From positions 1,054,001 to 1,118,000 of the forward strand of contig NZ_CBDIIJ010000002.1 in the NCBI RefSeq assembly GCF_965279675.1: a stretch of 64,000 nucleotides of DNA, read 5' to 3'. Position 1 is the stretch's first letter. Every line of letters begins with the position of its first letter. Position numbers and translations under genes: made by a program. Shown here in pieces: positions 42,760-51,869 of this stretch. Below the pieces are notes generated by a model, which saw nothing but the letters and a program-made list of their open reading frames with translations, was not told the DNA's origin and searched no databases. The stretch comes from Mucisphaera sp965279675 (GTDB lineage: Bacteria; Planctomycetota; Phycisphaerae; Phycisphaerales; Phycisphaeraceae).

Positions 42760-44385
42760 TCAGTCCTGTGTTTGGGCTGATTCCGGGTCCTCGAGACCGA
42801 GATCCTTGACTTTTTTGTTGAGTGTGTTGCGGTTGATGCCCAGAAAATCAGCGGTGCGGATCTTGACGCCATCGTTCTGGGCCAGGGCTTCTCGGAGCAG
42901 CTGACGTTCGACCTCGTGGATGACCGTGGCGTAGATCTGGCCTTCTTCGGTCTGCTGCTGTTTGATGGCAAGCTGGGCGAGATTGGCACAGATGGCATCG
43001 AGCGACTGATCCGGGGTTGAGGTTCTGGTCTGCTGCGCGAACAGGCGGATTTGCAGGGGGAGCAGTTGCTCGGTGAATTCTTCGGAACTGGCGAGAACGA
43101 CGGCTCTTTCCATCGCGTTTTCGAGTTCGCGGACGTTTCCGGGCCAGGGATAGCGCAGGAGCGTGTTCATGAGGCTGCGTGAGATCTTGTGGAGGTTCTT
43201 ATTGTTTTCCTTGTTGTAGCGGTCGAGGAAGTGGTCCACGAGCTGAGGGATGTCTTCTCTGCGATTGCGCAGGGGTGGAAGGTGGATGGTGACGACGTTG
43301 AGGCGGTAGTAGAGGTCCTCGCGGAAATTACCCTTGCGGACCTCGTGTTCGAGATCGAGGTTGGTTGCGGCAATGACGCGGGCGTCGACCTGCTGGGTGC
43401 GGTGGTCTCCGACGCGCTCGAATTCGCGTTCCTGGAGGACTCGGAGGAGGCGTACCTGGAGTTGGGGATCGAGGGTTCCGATTTCGTCGAGGAAGATGGA
43501 CCCGCCTTGGGCGGCCTCGAATCGGCCGGTTTTGTCGCGGATCGCTCCGGTGAAGGCACCTTTAACGTGGCCGAAGAGTTCTGATTCGAGGAGTTGGGGA
43601 GCAAGGGCGCCGCAGTTGACTCGTATGAGGGGCTTGTGGCGTCTCGGGGAGTTGTAGTGGATGGCCTTGGCGACCAGTTCCTTGCCGCATCCGGTTTCGC
43701 CCAGGACGAGGACTGTGGCCCTGGATTCGGCCACCTGGGCGATAGAGGAGAGGACATCCTGCATGGCGGGGGCGGTGCCGACGATGTTGCCGAAGGTGTA
43801 GCGGTCTCTGAGGTCGTCTCTGAGGATCTGGGTTTGGGCGAGCCAGTGGGACCGCTCGATCTGGACGAGGTTGTGGATGCGGTAAGCCTGTGACATCAGG
43901 CCGGTGATGATGGTGAGCAGCTTGGCGTCGGCCTGGAGTTGGGTGTCGCTGATAAAGGGTTTATCGATGCTAATGGCCCCGACGAGCTGCTGGTCGTCTT
44001 TGACGGGGATGCAGATGAAGCTGATGGGTGGGGCCTGCGGGGCGGTGTCGTCCTCGGACCGGGCCTGTGTGCGATTGAGGAAGTCGGGGTGTTTGCTGAT
44101 ATCGGGGATTATGGCGGGTTTGCCGGTTTCGAGCACCGTTCCGGTGACGCCTTCACCTCGGGCGTAGCGTCCGCGTTGTTGTTCCTGGGGTGAGAGTCCG
44201 ACAGCAGCAACGGTTCGGTAGGAGTCGTCCTGCTGGTCCAGGAGGATCAGAGAGGCTCTGAGAACGCCTAGCCGCTGGGTGAGGACGGTCATGGCCCGCT
44301 GGAAGACCTGCGGCAGGTCGAGTCCATCGCCAAGGATTTGGCTGATTTCCTCCAGTATGTCTAATTCTTGTTCATATCCACCCAT
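42760..44385 (-). CDS. Sigma-54-dependent transcriptional activator (GAF-AAA-Fis HTH)
   Basis: This 541-aa protein has a GAF sensor domain (about residues 20-180). Then comes the AAA+ domain with Walker A GETGCGKE, the sigma-54 contact loop GAFTGA and Walker B IFLDEIGTL. A C-terminal Fis-type HTH (RTADFLGINRNTLNKKV) completes it. This is the NifA/NorR layout: it activates sigma-54 promoters when the GAF domain binds a small molecule. Immediately divergent from the phage-like structural run starting at 44618, with 232 bases between. I did not find a clear sigma-54 promoter there. Confidence 0.93.
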   Translation of the reverse strand: MGGYEQELDILEEISQILGDGLDLPQVFQRAMTVLTQRLGVLRASLILLDQQDDSYRTVAAVGLSPQEQQRGRYARGEGVTGTVLETGKPAIIPDISKHPDFLNRTQARSEDDTAPQAPPISFICIPVKDDQQLVGAISIDKPFISDTQLQADAKLLTIITGLMSQAYRIHNLVQIERSHWLAQTQILRDDLRDRYTFGNIVGTAPAMQDVLSSIAQVAESRATVLVLGETGCGKELVAKAIHYNSPRRHKPLIRVNCGALAPQLLESELFGHVKGAFTGAIRDKTGRFEAAQGGSIFLDEIGTLDPQLQVRLLRVLQEREFERVGDHRTQQVDARVIAATNLDLEHEVRKGNFREDLYYRLNVVTIHLPPLRNRREDIPQLVDHFLDRYNKENNKNLHKISRSLMNTLLRYPWPGNVRELENAMERAVVLASSEEFTEQLLPLQIRLFAQQTRTSTPDQSLDAICANLAQLAIKQQQTEEGQIYATVIHEVERQLLREALAQNDGVKIRTADFLGINRNTLNKKVKDLGLEDPESAQTQD

Positions 44386-44617
44386 GCCATGCCTATTAAA
44401 GCATCACTTGTGCGGAATCTCAAGGCAGAAGCAGGATTTCAACAGGCTGGGCGCTGGAGCGTGTGGTTTGGGTGCCGGGTCTGAGTTGCTTTTAATGATT
44501 GTTTGTAATTGTCTTATTTGGATTTATCGCTGAAGAACAGTCGTTTCTGGGCGCACGGAGCTGTATGCCTGAGCTGGGGTGTCAGCTTTGATTGGCCTCT
44601 GGAAGGATGGTTGCTAG
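44386..44617. promoter_or_regulatory. Divergent promoter region between the sigma-54 activator and the phage-like structural run
   Basis: A 232-base gap with a locally AT-rich stretch (about 44485-44535), the most AT-rich point for several kilobases, which suggests promoters here. I could not assign firm -35/-10 boxes, and a check for the GG-N10-GC spacing of sigma-54 promoters failed. Confidence 0.4.
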
Positions 44618-45994
44618 ATGGCGCGTTACGAAGATGCGGATTTCCTTCTGAGTCGTGTGTCGGAGCATCGTCAGCAGCGTGAGCCGTGGTTGCGTCGGCT
44701 GTGGTCCTATTACAGGAACAATGTTCATTCGGTGCCGCATGGGGGCGGCATCCGGCATGCGACGGCTCAGGAGCAGGGTTTGCCGGAGCGGTTGCGGGAA
44801 GCCGACCGTGAGCTTGTGACTGAGAACGACATCGCGTGGCGGGTGCACGCCCTTGTTGACTTCATGTTCGGGAAGCCGGTTGCGATCCGGAGCGAGGCGG
44901 GCCAGCCAGAGCGTCGGGCGTTCATTGAGCGATTTCTGGCGTCGTTGTTTGAGCAGAGTGGGGGGGTGGCGTTCCTGCAGAACATGGCCTTGTTGGGGTC
45001 TGTTTATGGCTACGTCGATGTGCTGCTGCGGGTGGATGAGGATGGCGCGGCGGCTGCGGGCCTGAACGAGGCAGAGGTCTTGGCGTCTCGTCTGAGGCTC
45101 GAGCTGGTAGAGCCGCCACGAGCCGTTCCGCAGACGGATGATGAGGATTACCGTCGGCTGGTCGGCTATGCGGTGCAGAGGCGGCCTGGATCATCTGGTG
45201 CTCAGGGGCGGCTCGAGGTCTGGACGCCTGAGGCCTATCGGCGGTACTACGAGGCTGAGGATGGGAGCCTGACGGCGGAGGTTTCAGCCGAGAATGTGCT
45301 GGGCCGTGTGCCGGTCGTGCATATTCAGAACCTCGCACAGCCGCTTCGGTATTCCGGTTTGAGCGACGTTGAGCCGCTGATCCCGCTGCAGGACGAATTG
45401 AATACACGGCTTTGTGATCGTGCGAATCGTGTGACGTTTCAGTCATTCCAGATGTATCTGGGTAAGGGCATCGAGGGTTTCACAGACAAGCCGGTGGGGC
45501 CGGGGCAGATGTGGGCTTCTGACAACATGGAGGCGAGCATCGAGTCCTTTGGTGGAGACGCGTCGAGCCCGTCGGAGGAGGCTCATCTTCGCGAGTTGCG
45601 GGACGCGATGGACAAGATGAGTGGCGTCACGCCCATTGCGGCTGGACTCATCAGAGGGAAGGTCGGGAACCTGACCAGCGAGAACGCGTTGCGGGTGATT
45701 CTGATGGGAACGCTTGCGAAGACGGAGAAGAAGCGGGTGACGTATGGGGATGGGCTGGCTCGTGTCTGTGAGCTAGCGCTCTACACGCTTGACCTGATGG
45801 GTTGGTATCGGCATCCGGTTTCGGACCGGAAGGTTCGTCTCGAATGGCCGAGCGCCCTGCCAGAGAACGAGGAACAGGTTCTGAGGAATGCGGAGGTCAA
45901 GTCGTCCCTCGGTGTTCCCCGGGAGCGGATTCTGGATGAGCTTGGTTATTCGGGGTCGTCGGCCGGAAGCTCATCCGACTCGGCAGTCAACTGA
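44618..45994 (+). CDS. Phage portal protein (SPP1 gp6-like)
   Basis: This 458-aa protein has the SPP1 gp6 / DUF1073-like layout. It has an N-terminal clip and wing region with ITEND-like HALVDFMFGKPVAIRS, a long middle with PLIPLQDELNTRLCDRAN, and a C-terminal helical region (SGVTPIAAGLIRGKVGNLTSENALRVI). Portals form the dodecameric DNA gate on the capsid vertex. It is the first gene of the structural run; terL is not adjacent but at 11 kb. The sequence is intact. Confidence 0.88.
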   Translation: MARYEDADFLLSRVSEHRQQREPWLRRLWSYYRNNVHSVPHGGGIRHATAQEQGLPERLREADRELVTENDIAWRVHALVDFMFGKPVAIRSEAGQPERRAFIERFLASLFEQSGGVAFLQNMALLGSVYGYVDVLLRVDEDGAAAAGLNEAEVLASRLRLELVEPPRAVPQTDDEDYRRLVGYAVQRRPGSSGAQGRLEVWTPEAYRRYYEAEDGSLTAEVSAENVLGRVPVVHIQNLAQPLRYSGLSDVEPLIPLQDELNTRLCDRANRVTFQSFQMYLGKGIEGFTDKPVGPGQMWASDNMEASIESFGGDASSPSEEAHLRELRDAMDKMSGVTPIAAGLIRGKVGNLTSENALRVILMGTLAKTEKKRVTYGDGLARVCELALYTLDLMGWYRHPVSDRKVRLEWPSALPENEEQVLRNAEVKSSLGVPRERILDELGYSGSSAGSSSDSAVN

Positions 45995-46025
45995 GAAATT
46001 GGATATTCAGCAAGGAGTTCAATCG

Positions 46026-46439
46026 ATGGATCAATCGACAGATGTTGTGCGCGATGAGGCGGCGGAAAGCACATCGGCTTCGAGCGAGAGCGAGGCTTTG
46101 GCGGCAAGGCTTGTCGAAGCAGAAGCAACGATCGAGCGGCTGGAACGGCGTGCTCGCATCGACGCCTTGCTGGCGGAGACGGACGTTGTTGATGTCGAAG
46201 CGGCGAGGCTGCTCACGGAAGCGGCGGTGGCTCAGATGGACGATGAGGACCTCGAGCTGGCCGTGGAGGACCTGAAGAAGCACCGGCCCTATCTGTTTCG
46301 CAGAAAGATGGTTGATGCGGGCATCGGGGTGATGGGTGAAGAGACAGACGGTGTGGACGGCGCTGCGGCGCAGCGTGCCCGGGCTTCCGGGAATCGGCGT
46401 GATCTCCTGGCTTATCTGAGGCTTCGGCGATCGCGCTGA
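46026..46439 (+). CDS. Putative capsid scaffolding protein
   Basis: I choose ATG 46026 (137 aa), with AAGGAG 8 bases upstream; the longer frame starts inside the portal gene. It is a strongly charged helical protein, Glu/Ala/Arg-rich (AARLVEAEATIERLERRA), and sits between portal and capsid genes where scaffolds are encoded. No direct family match, so the call is from position and composition. Confidence 0.6.
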   Translation: MDQSTDVVRDEAAESTSASSESEALAARLVEAEATIERLERRARIDALLAETDVVDVEAARLLTEAAVAQMDDEDLELAVEDLKKHRPYLFRRKMVDAGIGVMGEETDGVDGAAAQRARASGNRRDLLAYLRLRRSR

Positions 46440-46488
46440 ATCGGTCGGTGATTGGTTTGTAACAGCTACCTGATGAAGGAGGTTTGGC

Positions 46489-47667
46489 ATGGCATTTACG
46501 GGTAAGGCGACGTATTCGGGTGGTTCGGGACTGCCCGAACTGGCTGAGGATGTTTCGGACATTGTGGGGATCGTGAGTCCTTATGAGACGCCTCTGCTTG
46601 ATGCGCTGGGCGATCCGACCAGGGCTGCGGCGGGAACGGTGCACGAATGGCTGGAGGACGCGCTGCTTCCGAATTCCGATCGGATCAACGATTCGAGCTT
46701 CACTGAACCTGATGCAGACACAACCTTTGTCGTGGAGCACGCGGATCGTTTTCGGGTTGGTGATCAGGTTCAGGTCGCTGGCTCTCAGGAGGTCATGCTG
46801 GTGACCGGTGTTGTCATTGGCACGAATACGCTGACGGTCGTCCGTGCTTATGGCGGGACCGTTGCCGAGAACCTGGCCGACGATCAGGAGCTTCGGATTC
46901 TGGGGAATGCCGCGTTAGAGGGAGATTCTTCGCCGGAAGCTCGGTTTACGAACCGGGAACGGCGACAGAACACCACACAGATTTTTACGTCTACGGTTGA
47001 GGTGTCGGGCACGATGCTGGCAGCCAGGCGGGTCGCGGTCTCAGATGAGATGGACTATCAGAAGCAAGAGCGGCTTCGCGAGTTGGCGAGGGATCTTGAG
47101 AACTGTGTCATTAATGGTGTCTCAGCGGGCAGTACGCCCGAGGGTAGTGGTACCGTTCGGCGGACGATGCGTGGGATCATTCCGCACCTGAGCACGAATG
47201 TCTTCACGGCAGGGGTCGCGGGCTTTGAAGCGGGCGAGACGATCAACAGTGTCGATCATCACCTGACCGAGTCACAGCTTAACAGTGCGATGCGATCGAT
47301 CTGGGAATCATCGTCCGGCTCGGTGGATCTGATTGTTGTGGGCGGGGCACAGAAGCGAAGGATCAACGGCTTTGTGACGTCGAGCCGTGGGTATACGGCC
47401 GATGACACGCGTTTCCGCGATCTGGTGGGTGTCTACGAGAGTGACTTTGGTGTGTGCCGGGTCGTGCTCTCGCGGTGGGTGCCGGCTGATACGGCTTTGC
47501 TCCTGGATTCTTCGCGGATTGATGTGCTTCCGTTAAGCGGGCGGAGTTTCCACTACAAGCCGCTTGCTGCGACTGGTGACCGTGAAGCGGGTCAACTGAT
47601 TGGCGAGTACACGTTGGAACTTCGTAACGAGCAGGCTCATGGTTTGATTCGGGGCCTGGCGGCCTGA
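46489..47667 (+). CDS. Major capsid protein, SU10/DUF5309 type
   Basis: This 392-aa protein begins with TGKATYSGGSGLPELAEDVS and VSPYETPLLDAL, matching SU10-type (DUF5309) major capsid proteins with an HK97-like fold. A central helical segment (DEMDYQKQERLRELARDLE, the long spine helix) is characteristic. The gene is intact and complete, with a strong AAGGAGG ribosome binding site about 7 bases upstream. It is the shell protein of a particle this genome could assemble. Confidence 0.85.
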   Translation: MAFTGKATYSGGSGLPELAEDVSDIVGIVSPYETPLLDALGDPTRAAAGTVHEWLEDALLPNSDRINDSSFTEPDADTTFVVEHADRFRVGDQVQVAGSQEVMLVTGVVIGTNTLTVVRAYGGTVAENLADDQELRILGNAALEGDSSPEARFTNRERRQNTTQIFTSTVEVSGTMLAARRVAVSDEMDYQKQERLRELARDLENCVINGVSAGSTPEGSGTVRRTMRGIIPHLSTNVFTAGVAGFEAGETINSVDHHLTESQLNSAMRSIWESSSGSVDLIVVGGAQKRRINGFVTSSRGYTADDTRFRDLVGVYESDFGVCRVVLSRWVPADTALLLDSSRIDVLPLSGRSFHYKPLAATGDREAGQLIGEYTLELRNEQAHGLIRGLAA

Positions 47668-47747
47668 CCTGGTTCTGGGTGATGGGGTTTCGGGTCGCAC
47701 TGGAAACAGTGCGGCTCGTTTTGGACGGGTATGACTGGAGGTCGATC

Positions 47748-48377
47748 ATGAATTTCTCGCTAGACCGTGACCTGCTTGCTTACGAACCGATGGTCTTTGT
47801 TGACGTGCCATTTGCAGCTCAAGAGCGAGTCTCGGTTTCTGATGGTGTCCTGGATGGCACGATGCTGAGCAGCCTTACTGCCGAGTTTGTATCGCGTGGC
47901 GTGGATCCCGGGAGTGTTGTACTGATCAACCGTGTGGCCCACGAGGTGATCGCGGTGACGGACGAAGGAACACTAGAGATCACGGGCGTGCGTAATGCGG
48001 GTGATGATGCGTGCTCGGCTTCGTTTGACGGAGAGGGGTTATCGGTGATCGTCAGGACCTTTGCGCCCCAGGCCGCTCTGGTGCATGACCTGCTGCTTCG
48101 GCTCCTGGGTCTCGAAGGCGAGGGCGGGTTGAATGAGGATGCGGTGGTGTCGCTGGGGTCGATGGCGAGGCTTGAGTGTCTGGGAGCTCTGGAACTGATC
48201 TACTCAGCGGCGGTTTCTATGGGGTCACAAGATGAGGCTCTTCTGACCAAGGCGACGTTGTACCGAGAGCGTTTTCGGCGGGCCTGTCGAGCGACGTCGA
48301 TCGAAGTGGATGTGGATGGTGATGGACGGGCTGATGAGCGGCGTCGGCTTGGGCTGATCTCGCTGTTTCGGGTCTAG
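47748..48377 (+). CDS. Putative head-tail connector protein
   Basis: I choose ATG 47748 (209 aa), with GGAGG 6 bases upstream. The protein looks like a head-to-tail connector by position after the capsid gene. A DxDxDG-like segment near the C-terminus (VDVDGDGRADERRR) could bind calcium and recalls connector proteins in other phages. No firm family match. Confidence 0.55.
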   Translation: MNFSLDRDLLAYEPMVFVDVPFAAQERVSVSDGVLDGTMLSSLTAEFVSRGVDPGSVVLINRVAHEVIAVTDEGTLEITGVRNAGDDACSASFDGEGLSVIVRTFAPQAALVHDLLLRLLGLEGEGGLNEDAVVSLGSMARLECLGALELIYSAAVSMGSQDEALLTKATLYRERFRRACRATSIEVDVDGDGRADERRRLGLISLFRV

Positions 48378-48398
48378 GTCTCGTATCTGGGAGTTGTG

Positions 48399-48773
48399 AT
48401 GCTAAGCCTTGACGGAATCGAGATCCTGAGAAATGTGGCTTGCAGGCGGGTGCGCATCGAGCGTCAGCAGCGAGTTGCCAGACAGGCACGTGTGGGCAGT
48501 GTCTCTGAAGATGTCACTTCAACGGGTGCCGGGCTTGCGTTGGTCTATGAAGCGGTGGTGTTGCGCGACCGGCGAGACGAAATTCATGAGGTGATTGAGC
48601 ATCTGATGATCTGGATGGATGGATCGGCACGCAGTCTCGATGATGGCGAAAGACGATGGGAGCGGGCCCGGTTGGTTTCCGTTGAGGCTGGAGAGGTTGA
48701 GCGTGTGGGTGCGCGGCATCGCTGTCGCCTGACTGTGACGATCGAAGCGGAGGGAGCGTCAGGCGATGCATGA
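48399..48773 (+). CDS. Small phage structural protein (head completion or neck candidate)
   Basis: This 124-aa protein starts at ATG 48399, with GGGAG 5 bases upstream. A mixed alpha/beta sequence (IEILRNVACRRVRIERQQRVARQ). No family recognised. Its place after the connector fits a head-completion or neck protein. It overlaps the next gene by 8 bases. Confidence 0.5.
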   Translation: MLSLDGIEILRNVACRRVRIERQQRVARQARVGSVSEDVTSTGAGLALVYEAVVLRDRRDEIHEVIEHLMIWMDGSARSLDDGERRWERARLVSVEAGEVERVGARHRCRLTVTIEAEGASGDA

Positions 48774-49461
48774 GGTTGGAGAATCATGTCGTGGGTGTCT
48801 AACGGCTGCGCTGATGCGGGGTGGCGGTGAAGACGCCGTGGTGGTGCGTGTCGGCTGGACTGGGCCGGTCAAGCCAGGACGGGCGGTTGCGGTGTGGGTG
48901 GATGGGGACCTGACCAGTTGGACAGACTACGTGGAAGATCGTGGTGTGTGGGTTCTGCTCGATCGTGGTGTGTCTCATCGCATCGATGTGCGTGAGGTGT
49001 CGCGTGAGGCGTTGGTTGAAGGGTTTGCGACAGCACCGAAGAATCACGGTGTTTCTATGACTCGCGACGCTGAGCTTCCGATCGATGCGTGGGTGACAGT
49101 CTCTGGGAACCGAGCACGTCTGAATCGGCGTGTCTGGCCGGGCGGTGGTGCACGCGGTGGGTTTGGAGCGCGTTTTGGCACATCGGCTTTTGGGCTTGGC
49201 GGCGAAGGCTCGCCGGGGCTGGGTCTCGGTGCCTTGGGTGATTCAGACCTTGGTCTGGATGGCGTACCGATCTGGCTGTCTGGTTCTGTACTCCGACAGC
49301 TCGGAGATTCTGTGCGGATAGCTGTGGCCACTGCGGAAGGGCTCGTCAGCCCGGCATCCGATGTCAGTCTGGCGGCTCTGTCGGAAGGGCCTTCTTATCG
49401 GGGGATCACATGGGTAGAGGGAGTCTTACGGCTCGAACCGAGGAATGAGGTGGCATCATGA
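48766..49461 (+). CDS. Phage structural protein with glycine-rich segment
   Basis: This 231-aa protein is mostly beta-strand, with a Gly/Phe/Leu-rich segment at about residues 125-165 (GGGARGGFGARFG and further). Such Gly-Phe repeats occur in tail components of some phages. It overlaps the neighbours (8 bases and 4 bases). Exact role unknown. Confidence 0.5.
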   Translation: MHEVGESCRGCLTAALMRGGGEDAVVVRVGWTGPVKPGRAVAVWVDGDLTSWTDYVEDRGVWVLLDRGVSHRIDVREVSREALVEGFATAPKNHGVSMTRDAELPIDAWVTVSGNRARLNRRVWPGGGARGGFGARFGTSAFGLGGEGSPGLGLGALGDSDLGLDGVPIWLSGSVLRQLGDSVRIAVATAEGLVSPASDVSLAALSEGPSYRGITWVEGVLRLEPRNEVAS

Positions 49462-50630
49462 CAGAGTGGAGTCCGACTGATCTGGACTTGTTGCGTCTGA
49501 AAGAGGATGCGGTCACCGGCATCCCGTTGATCGAGACTGGTGAAAGCCCCTACTACCTTTCGTTCCGGAGGATGGTGGAGCGGCTGGCCAGGGTCCCCGA
49601 GCGAGCCAATGACCTGCGTGTGTATCAGGACGGTTCTCTGAGTCTTGGGGTTAGAGCGGGCCGCTGCCGGATTGAGGGGGCCGACTTAGTTGTTGCGGGT
49701 CAGACAGGCATCATTATTGAGGATGAAGCGACGACGAGCGTCTGGATCGATGCGACTGGGCTATTGAATGCAGAAACCACGGGTTTTCCTGCCGATCGAC
49801 ATCGGCATCTGCGATTGGCACAGGTGGTTGCAACTGGTGGAGAGATCCAATCGATCACGGATCTGCGGGGTGCATGCTTTCTTCATGTCCCGGACCCGGC
49901 TTCGCTGGGTCTGGCGGCCACAGCGGCAGAGATCGATCAGGCGTTGTCCGGGATAGGGGCTTCTGTCACGGCGGCGCGGTTCGACACTTTGTGCGGGGGT
50001 GCCGATTCCGAGGCGACCAACCTCCATACGCACAGCCAGTGGCTGGCAAGTGTTGATGGCGAGATGGCGTTTACGATCAGAAATCTCTCGGCAGATCCTG
50101 GCGCAGGAGCGGCTTTGGGCTGGAGTGTGCCGAATCGTCTTGCGAACTCCACGGTTCTGCGTGTGCTCCCTGACTCGGGGTGGCTTGAGCAGGAGATTGA
50201 CGGCGAGACCTATGGGGTGGTTGGTGGTGTTCCGTTGCAGTGGTTCCGATCGGGTCCTCTGACCTCATCGGTTCTATCTCAAGTGGTAGGTCTGGTTCCG
50301 TGTGATGGCGTGATCGATTCTGTCTCACTGGTGGCGGGGAGCAACCTGGAGACGTCGGTGGGTGCTGACCAGTTATCTGTGACTTTGCGTCTGAATGGTG
50401 TCCCGGTGACGGATCTGCCTGCATCGCTTCGTGTCTCGGATGGCGCGGGGTATCGGAATACTGACCGAGGGGATGGAGAAGCGGCCCATCTGTTTGGGGG
50501 TGCTTTGGCGGAAGTGCGTCGCGGCGATGTGATCAAGCTGGATCTGATCAGGCAGGTAAACGGGGTTGTTTCCTCTGAGGCAGAGGACGTTGGCGTGCTC
50601 GTAGTGCTGCGATCATCAAAGGCTGTTTGA
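49458..50630 (+). CDS. Tail or baseplate protein with fibre-like N-terminal domain
   Basis: This 390-aa protein starts at ATG 49458, overlapping the previous gene by 4 bases. The N-terminal 160 residues (ESPYYLSFRRMVERLAR, RVYQDGSLSLGVRAGRCRI) resemble the next gene's product throughout, so the two are paralogues. The C-terminal part is beta-rich and may be a receptor-binding domain. An LHTHSQW segment at about residue 190 is typical of fibre or baseplate proteins. Confidence 0.55.
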   Translation: MTEWSPTDLDLLRLKEDAVTGIPLIETGESPYYLSFRRMVERLARVPERANDLRVYQDGSLSLGVRAGRCRIEGADLVVAGQTGIIIEDEATTSVWIDATGLLNAETTGFPADRHRHLRLAQVVATGGEIQSITDLRGACFLHVPDPASLGLAATAAEIDQALSGIGASVTAARFDTLCGGADSEATNLHTHSQWLASVDGEMAFTIRNLSADPGAGAALGWSVPNRLANSTVLRVLPDSGWLEQEIDGETYGVVGGVPLQWFRSGPLTSSVLSQVVGLVPCDGVIDSVSLVAGSNLETSVGADQLSVTLRLNGVPVTDLPASLRVSDGAGYRNTDRGDGEAAHLFGGALAEVRRGDVIKLDLIRQVNGVVSSEAEDVGVLVVLRSSKAV

Positions 50631-50646
50631 GCAAGGAGCTGGAAGC

Positions 50647-51105
50647 GTGACAGTACCCATTAAGCATCTTCGTGAGCAGGAACTGGACCTCCTTGTTGGT
50701 CAGCAGCATGTATCAGCGGGCTTTGTGTACCCGGAGCGGGGACTGAATCCCTACTACGGGTGGCTGATGAACACCCTCAAGTTGCTGGCAGACGGTTCGA
50801 TGTCTGATTTCCGAGTCCTGGAAGCTGACGCTTTGGCTCCCAGTGTGGCGGTGCTACCTGGTCGGGCCAGTTTGGATGGTGTACCCGTGAGTTATGACGG
50901 GAGCGTTCTGGCTTTGGGTTCGTTTAACAACAGCGTTGCTTACATCTGGCTGAGGGAGAGCGGGAATCAGGCTGTGGTTGAAGCTGGCTTGAGTACGGGT
51001 GGCTGGCCGGTTGTCACGCATATCAAGCTGGCCGAGGTGACCGTATCAGAAGGGTCGGTGGTAGCGATTGTTGACCGGCGTAAAGAAACCATTCTTCAGG
51101 CTTGA
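50647..51105 (+). CDS. Short paralogue of the preceding tail protein
   Basis: This 152-aa protein starts at GTG 50647, with AAGGAG upstream. It shares the layout of the preceding protein's N-terminal domain: NPYYGWLMNTLKLLADG, then DFRVLEADALAP, VLPGRASLDG and HIKLAEVTV. It lacks the C-terminal domain. Probably a structural partner forming a ring or assembly adapter. Confidence 0.55.
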   Translation: MTVPIKHLREQELDLLVGQQHVSAGFVYPERGLNPYYGWLMNTLKLLADGSMSDFRVLEADALAPSVAVLPGRASLDGVPVSYDGSVLALGSFNNSVAYIWLRESGNQAVVEAGLSTGGWPVVTHIKLAEVTVSEGSVVAIVDRRKETILQA

Positions 51106-51119
51106 GGCAGGCTGCAACT

Positions 51120-51869
51120 ATGTTCTACCGACAGATTGACTTTGAAGTATCCGATTGGGGGGAGTTGGGGTCGCCACCGCGGACGGTTCCTGGCTATCGC
51201 GAACGGGTGATGTCTTTGAATCCGCTGGCTTACTGGCGGTTTGAAAGTCAGGAGCTTCTGCTTCAGGATGACATTGGCTTGAGCACCCTGAACGGCGTGG
51301 GTGGCGTTGCGGCAGATCCTGAGGGCGCTCTCGAAGGGGGGGTGGGTGGTTGCGTAAGGATGGATGGCGGTGGTAGCCAGCTCAACGCGGGCCAGGCCAT
51401 CCTCCCTGCGGGTAGCGGAGCCATCAGCCTCTGTCTATGGATGCGTGCGACGGTGGCGACGACCTCAGCCCTGGTATCGCAGTATGTGGCACCGGGCACG
51501 GCGGGGTATGAGCATCGATTCGGTTTGCGTCTGGTCTCGGGTGGGGGCATTGGCTGGTGGCGTGCGGGTGTGGTCAAGGTGCAATCGTCGGCGTCGCTGT
51601 TGGATGGGAAATGGCACATGGTCGCCGCAGAACGTCAATCGACGGGCGTGCTGCGGCTGTGGGTCGATGGCGTGCTGGTTGATGAGGGCAGCGACAGCCA
51701 GCCATTTGTGGAGACTGAGACGGTGCTTGGTGCTTTTCCCGGTGTCTCTTCGTATGAGGGTTGGCTGGACGAGGTTGCTGTCTGTCCCGAGGCGTTGGGT
51801 GAGACAGCCATCAAGTCCCTCTGGTGCTGGGGGTGTGGGCTGCCACAGTTGTCGGGAGGTGCCGCATGA
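51120..51869 (+). CDS. LamG/concanavalin-like beta-sandwich protein (adhesin or fibre)
   Basis: This 249-aa protein (ATG 51120) has a LamG-type jelly-roll. Hallmarks are LNPLAYWRFES, GAISLCLWMRA, GKWHMVAAERQSTGVLRLWVDGVLV and WLDEVAVCPEAL. Such domains bind glycans and often sit on phage fibres or on planctomycete surface proteins. It is in the structural run, so it probably decorates the particle. Confidence 0.75.
   Translation: MFYRQIDFEVSDWGELGSPPRTVPGYRERVMSLNPLAYWRFESQELLLQDDIGLSTLNGVGGVAADPEGALEGGVGGCVRMDGGGSQLNAGQAILPAGSGAISLCLWMRATVATTSALVSQYVAPGTAGYEHRFGLRLVSGGGIGWWRAGVVKVQSSASLLDGKWHMVAAERQSTGVLRLWVDGVLVDEGSDSQPFVETETVLGAFPGVSSYEGWLDEVAVCPEALGETAIKSLWCWGCGLPQLSGGAA

Noticed and set aside
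44386..44617. A sigma-54 promoter linking the activator gene to the structural run
   Set aside because: GG and GC elements with the required 10-base separation were not present at the best candidate (near 44475-44490).
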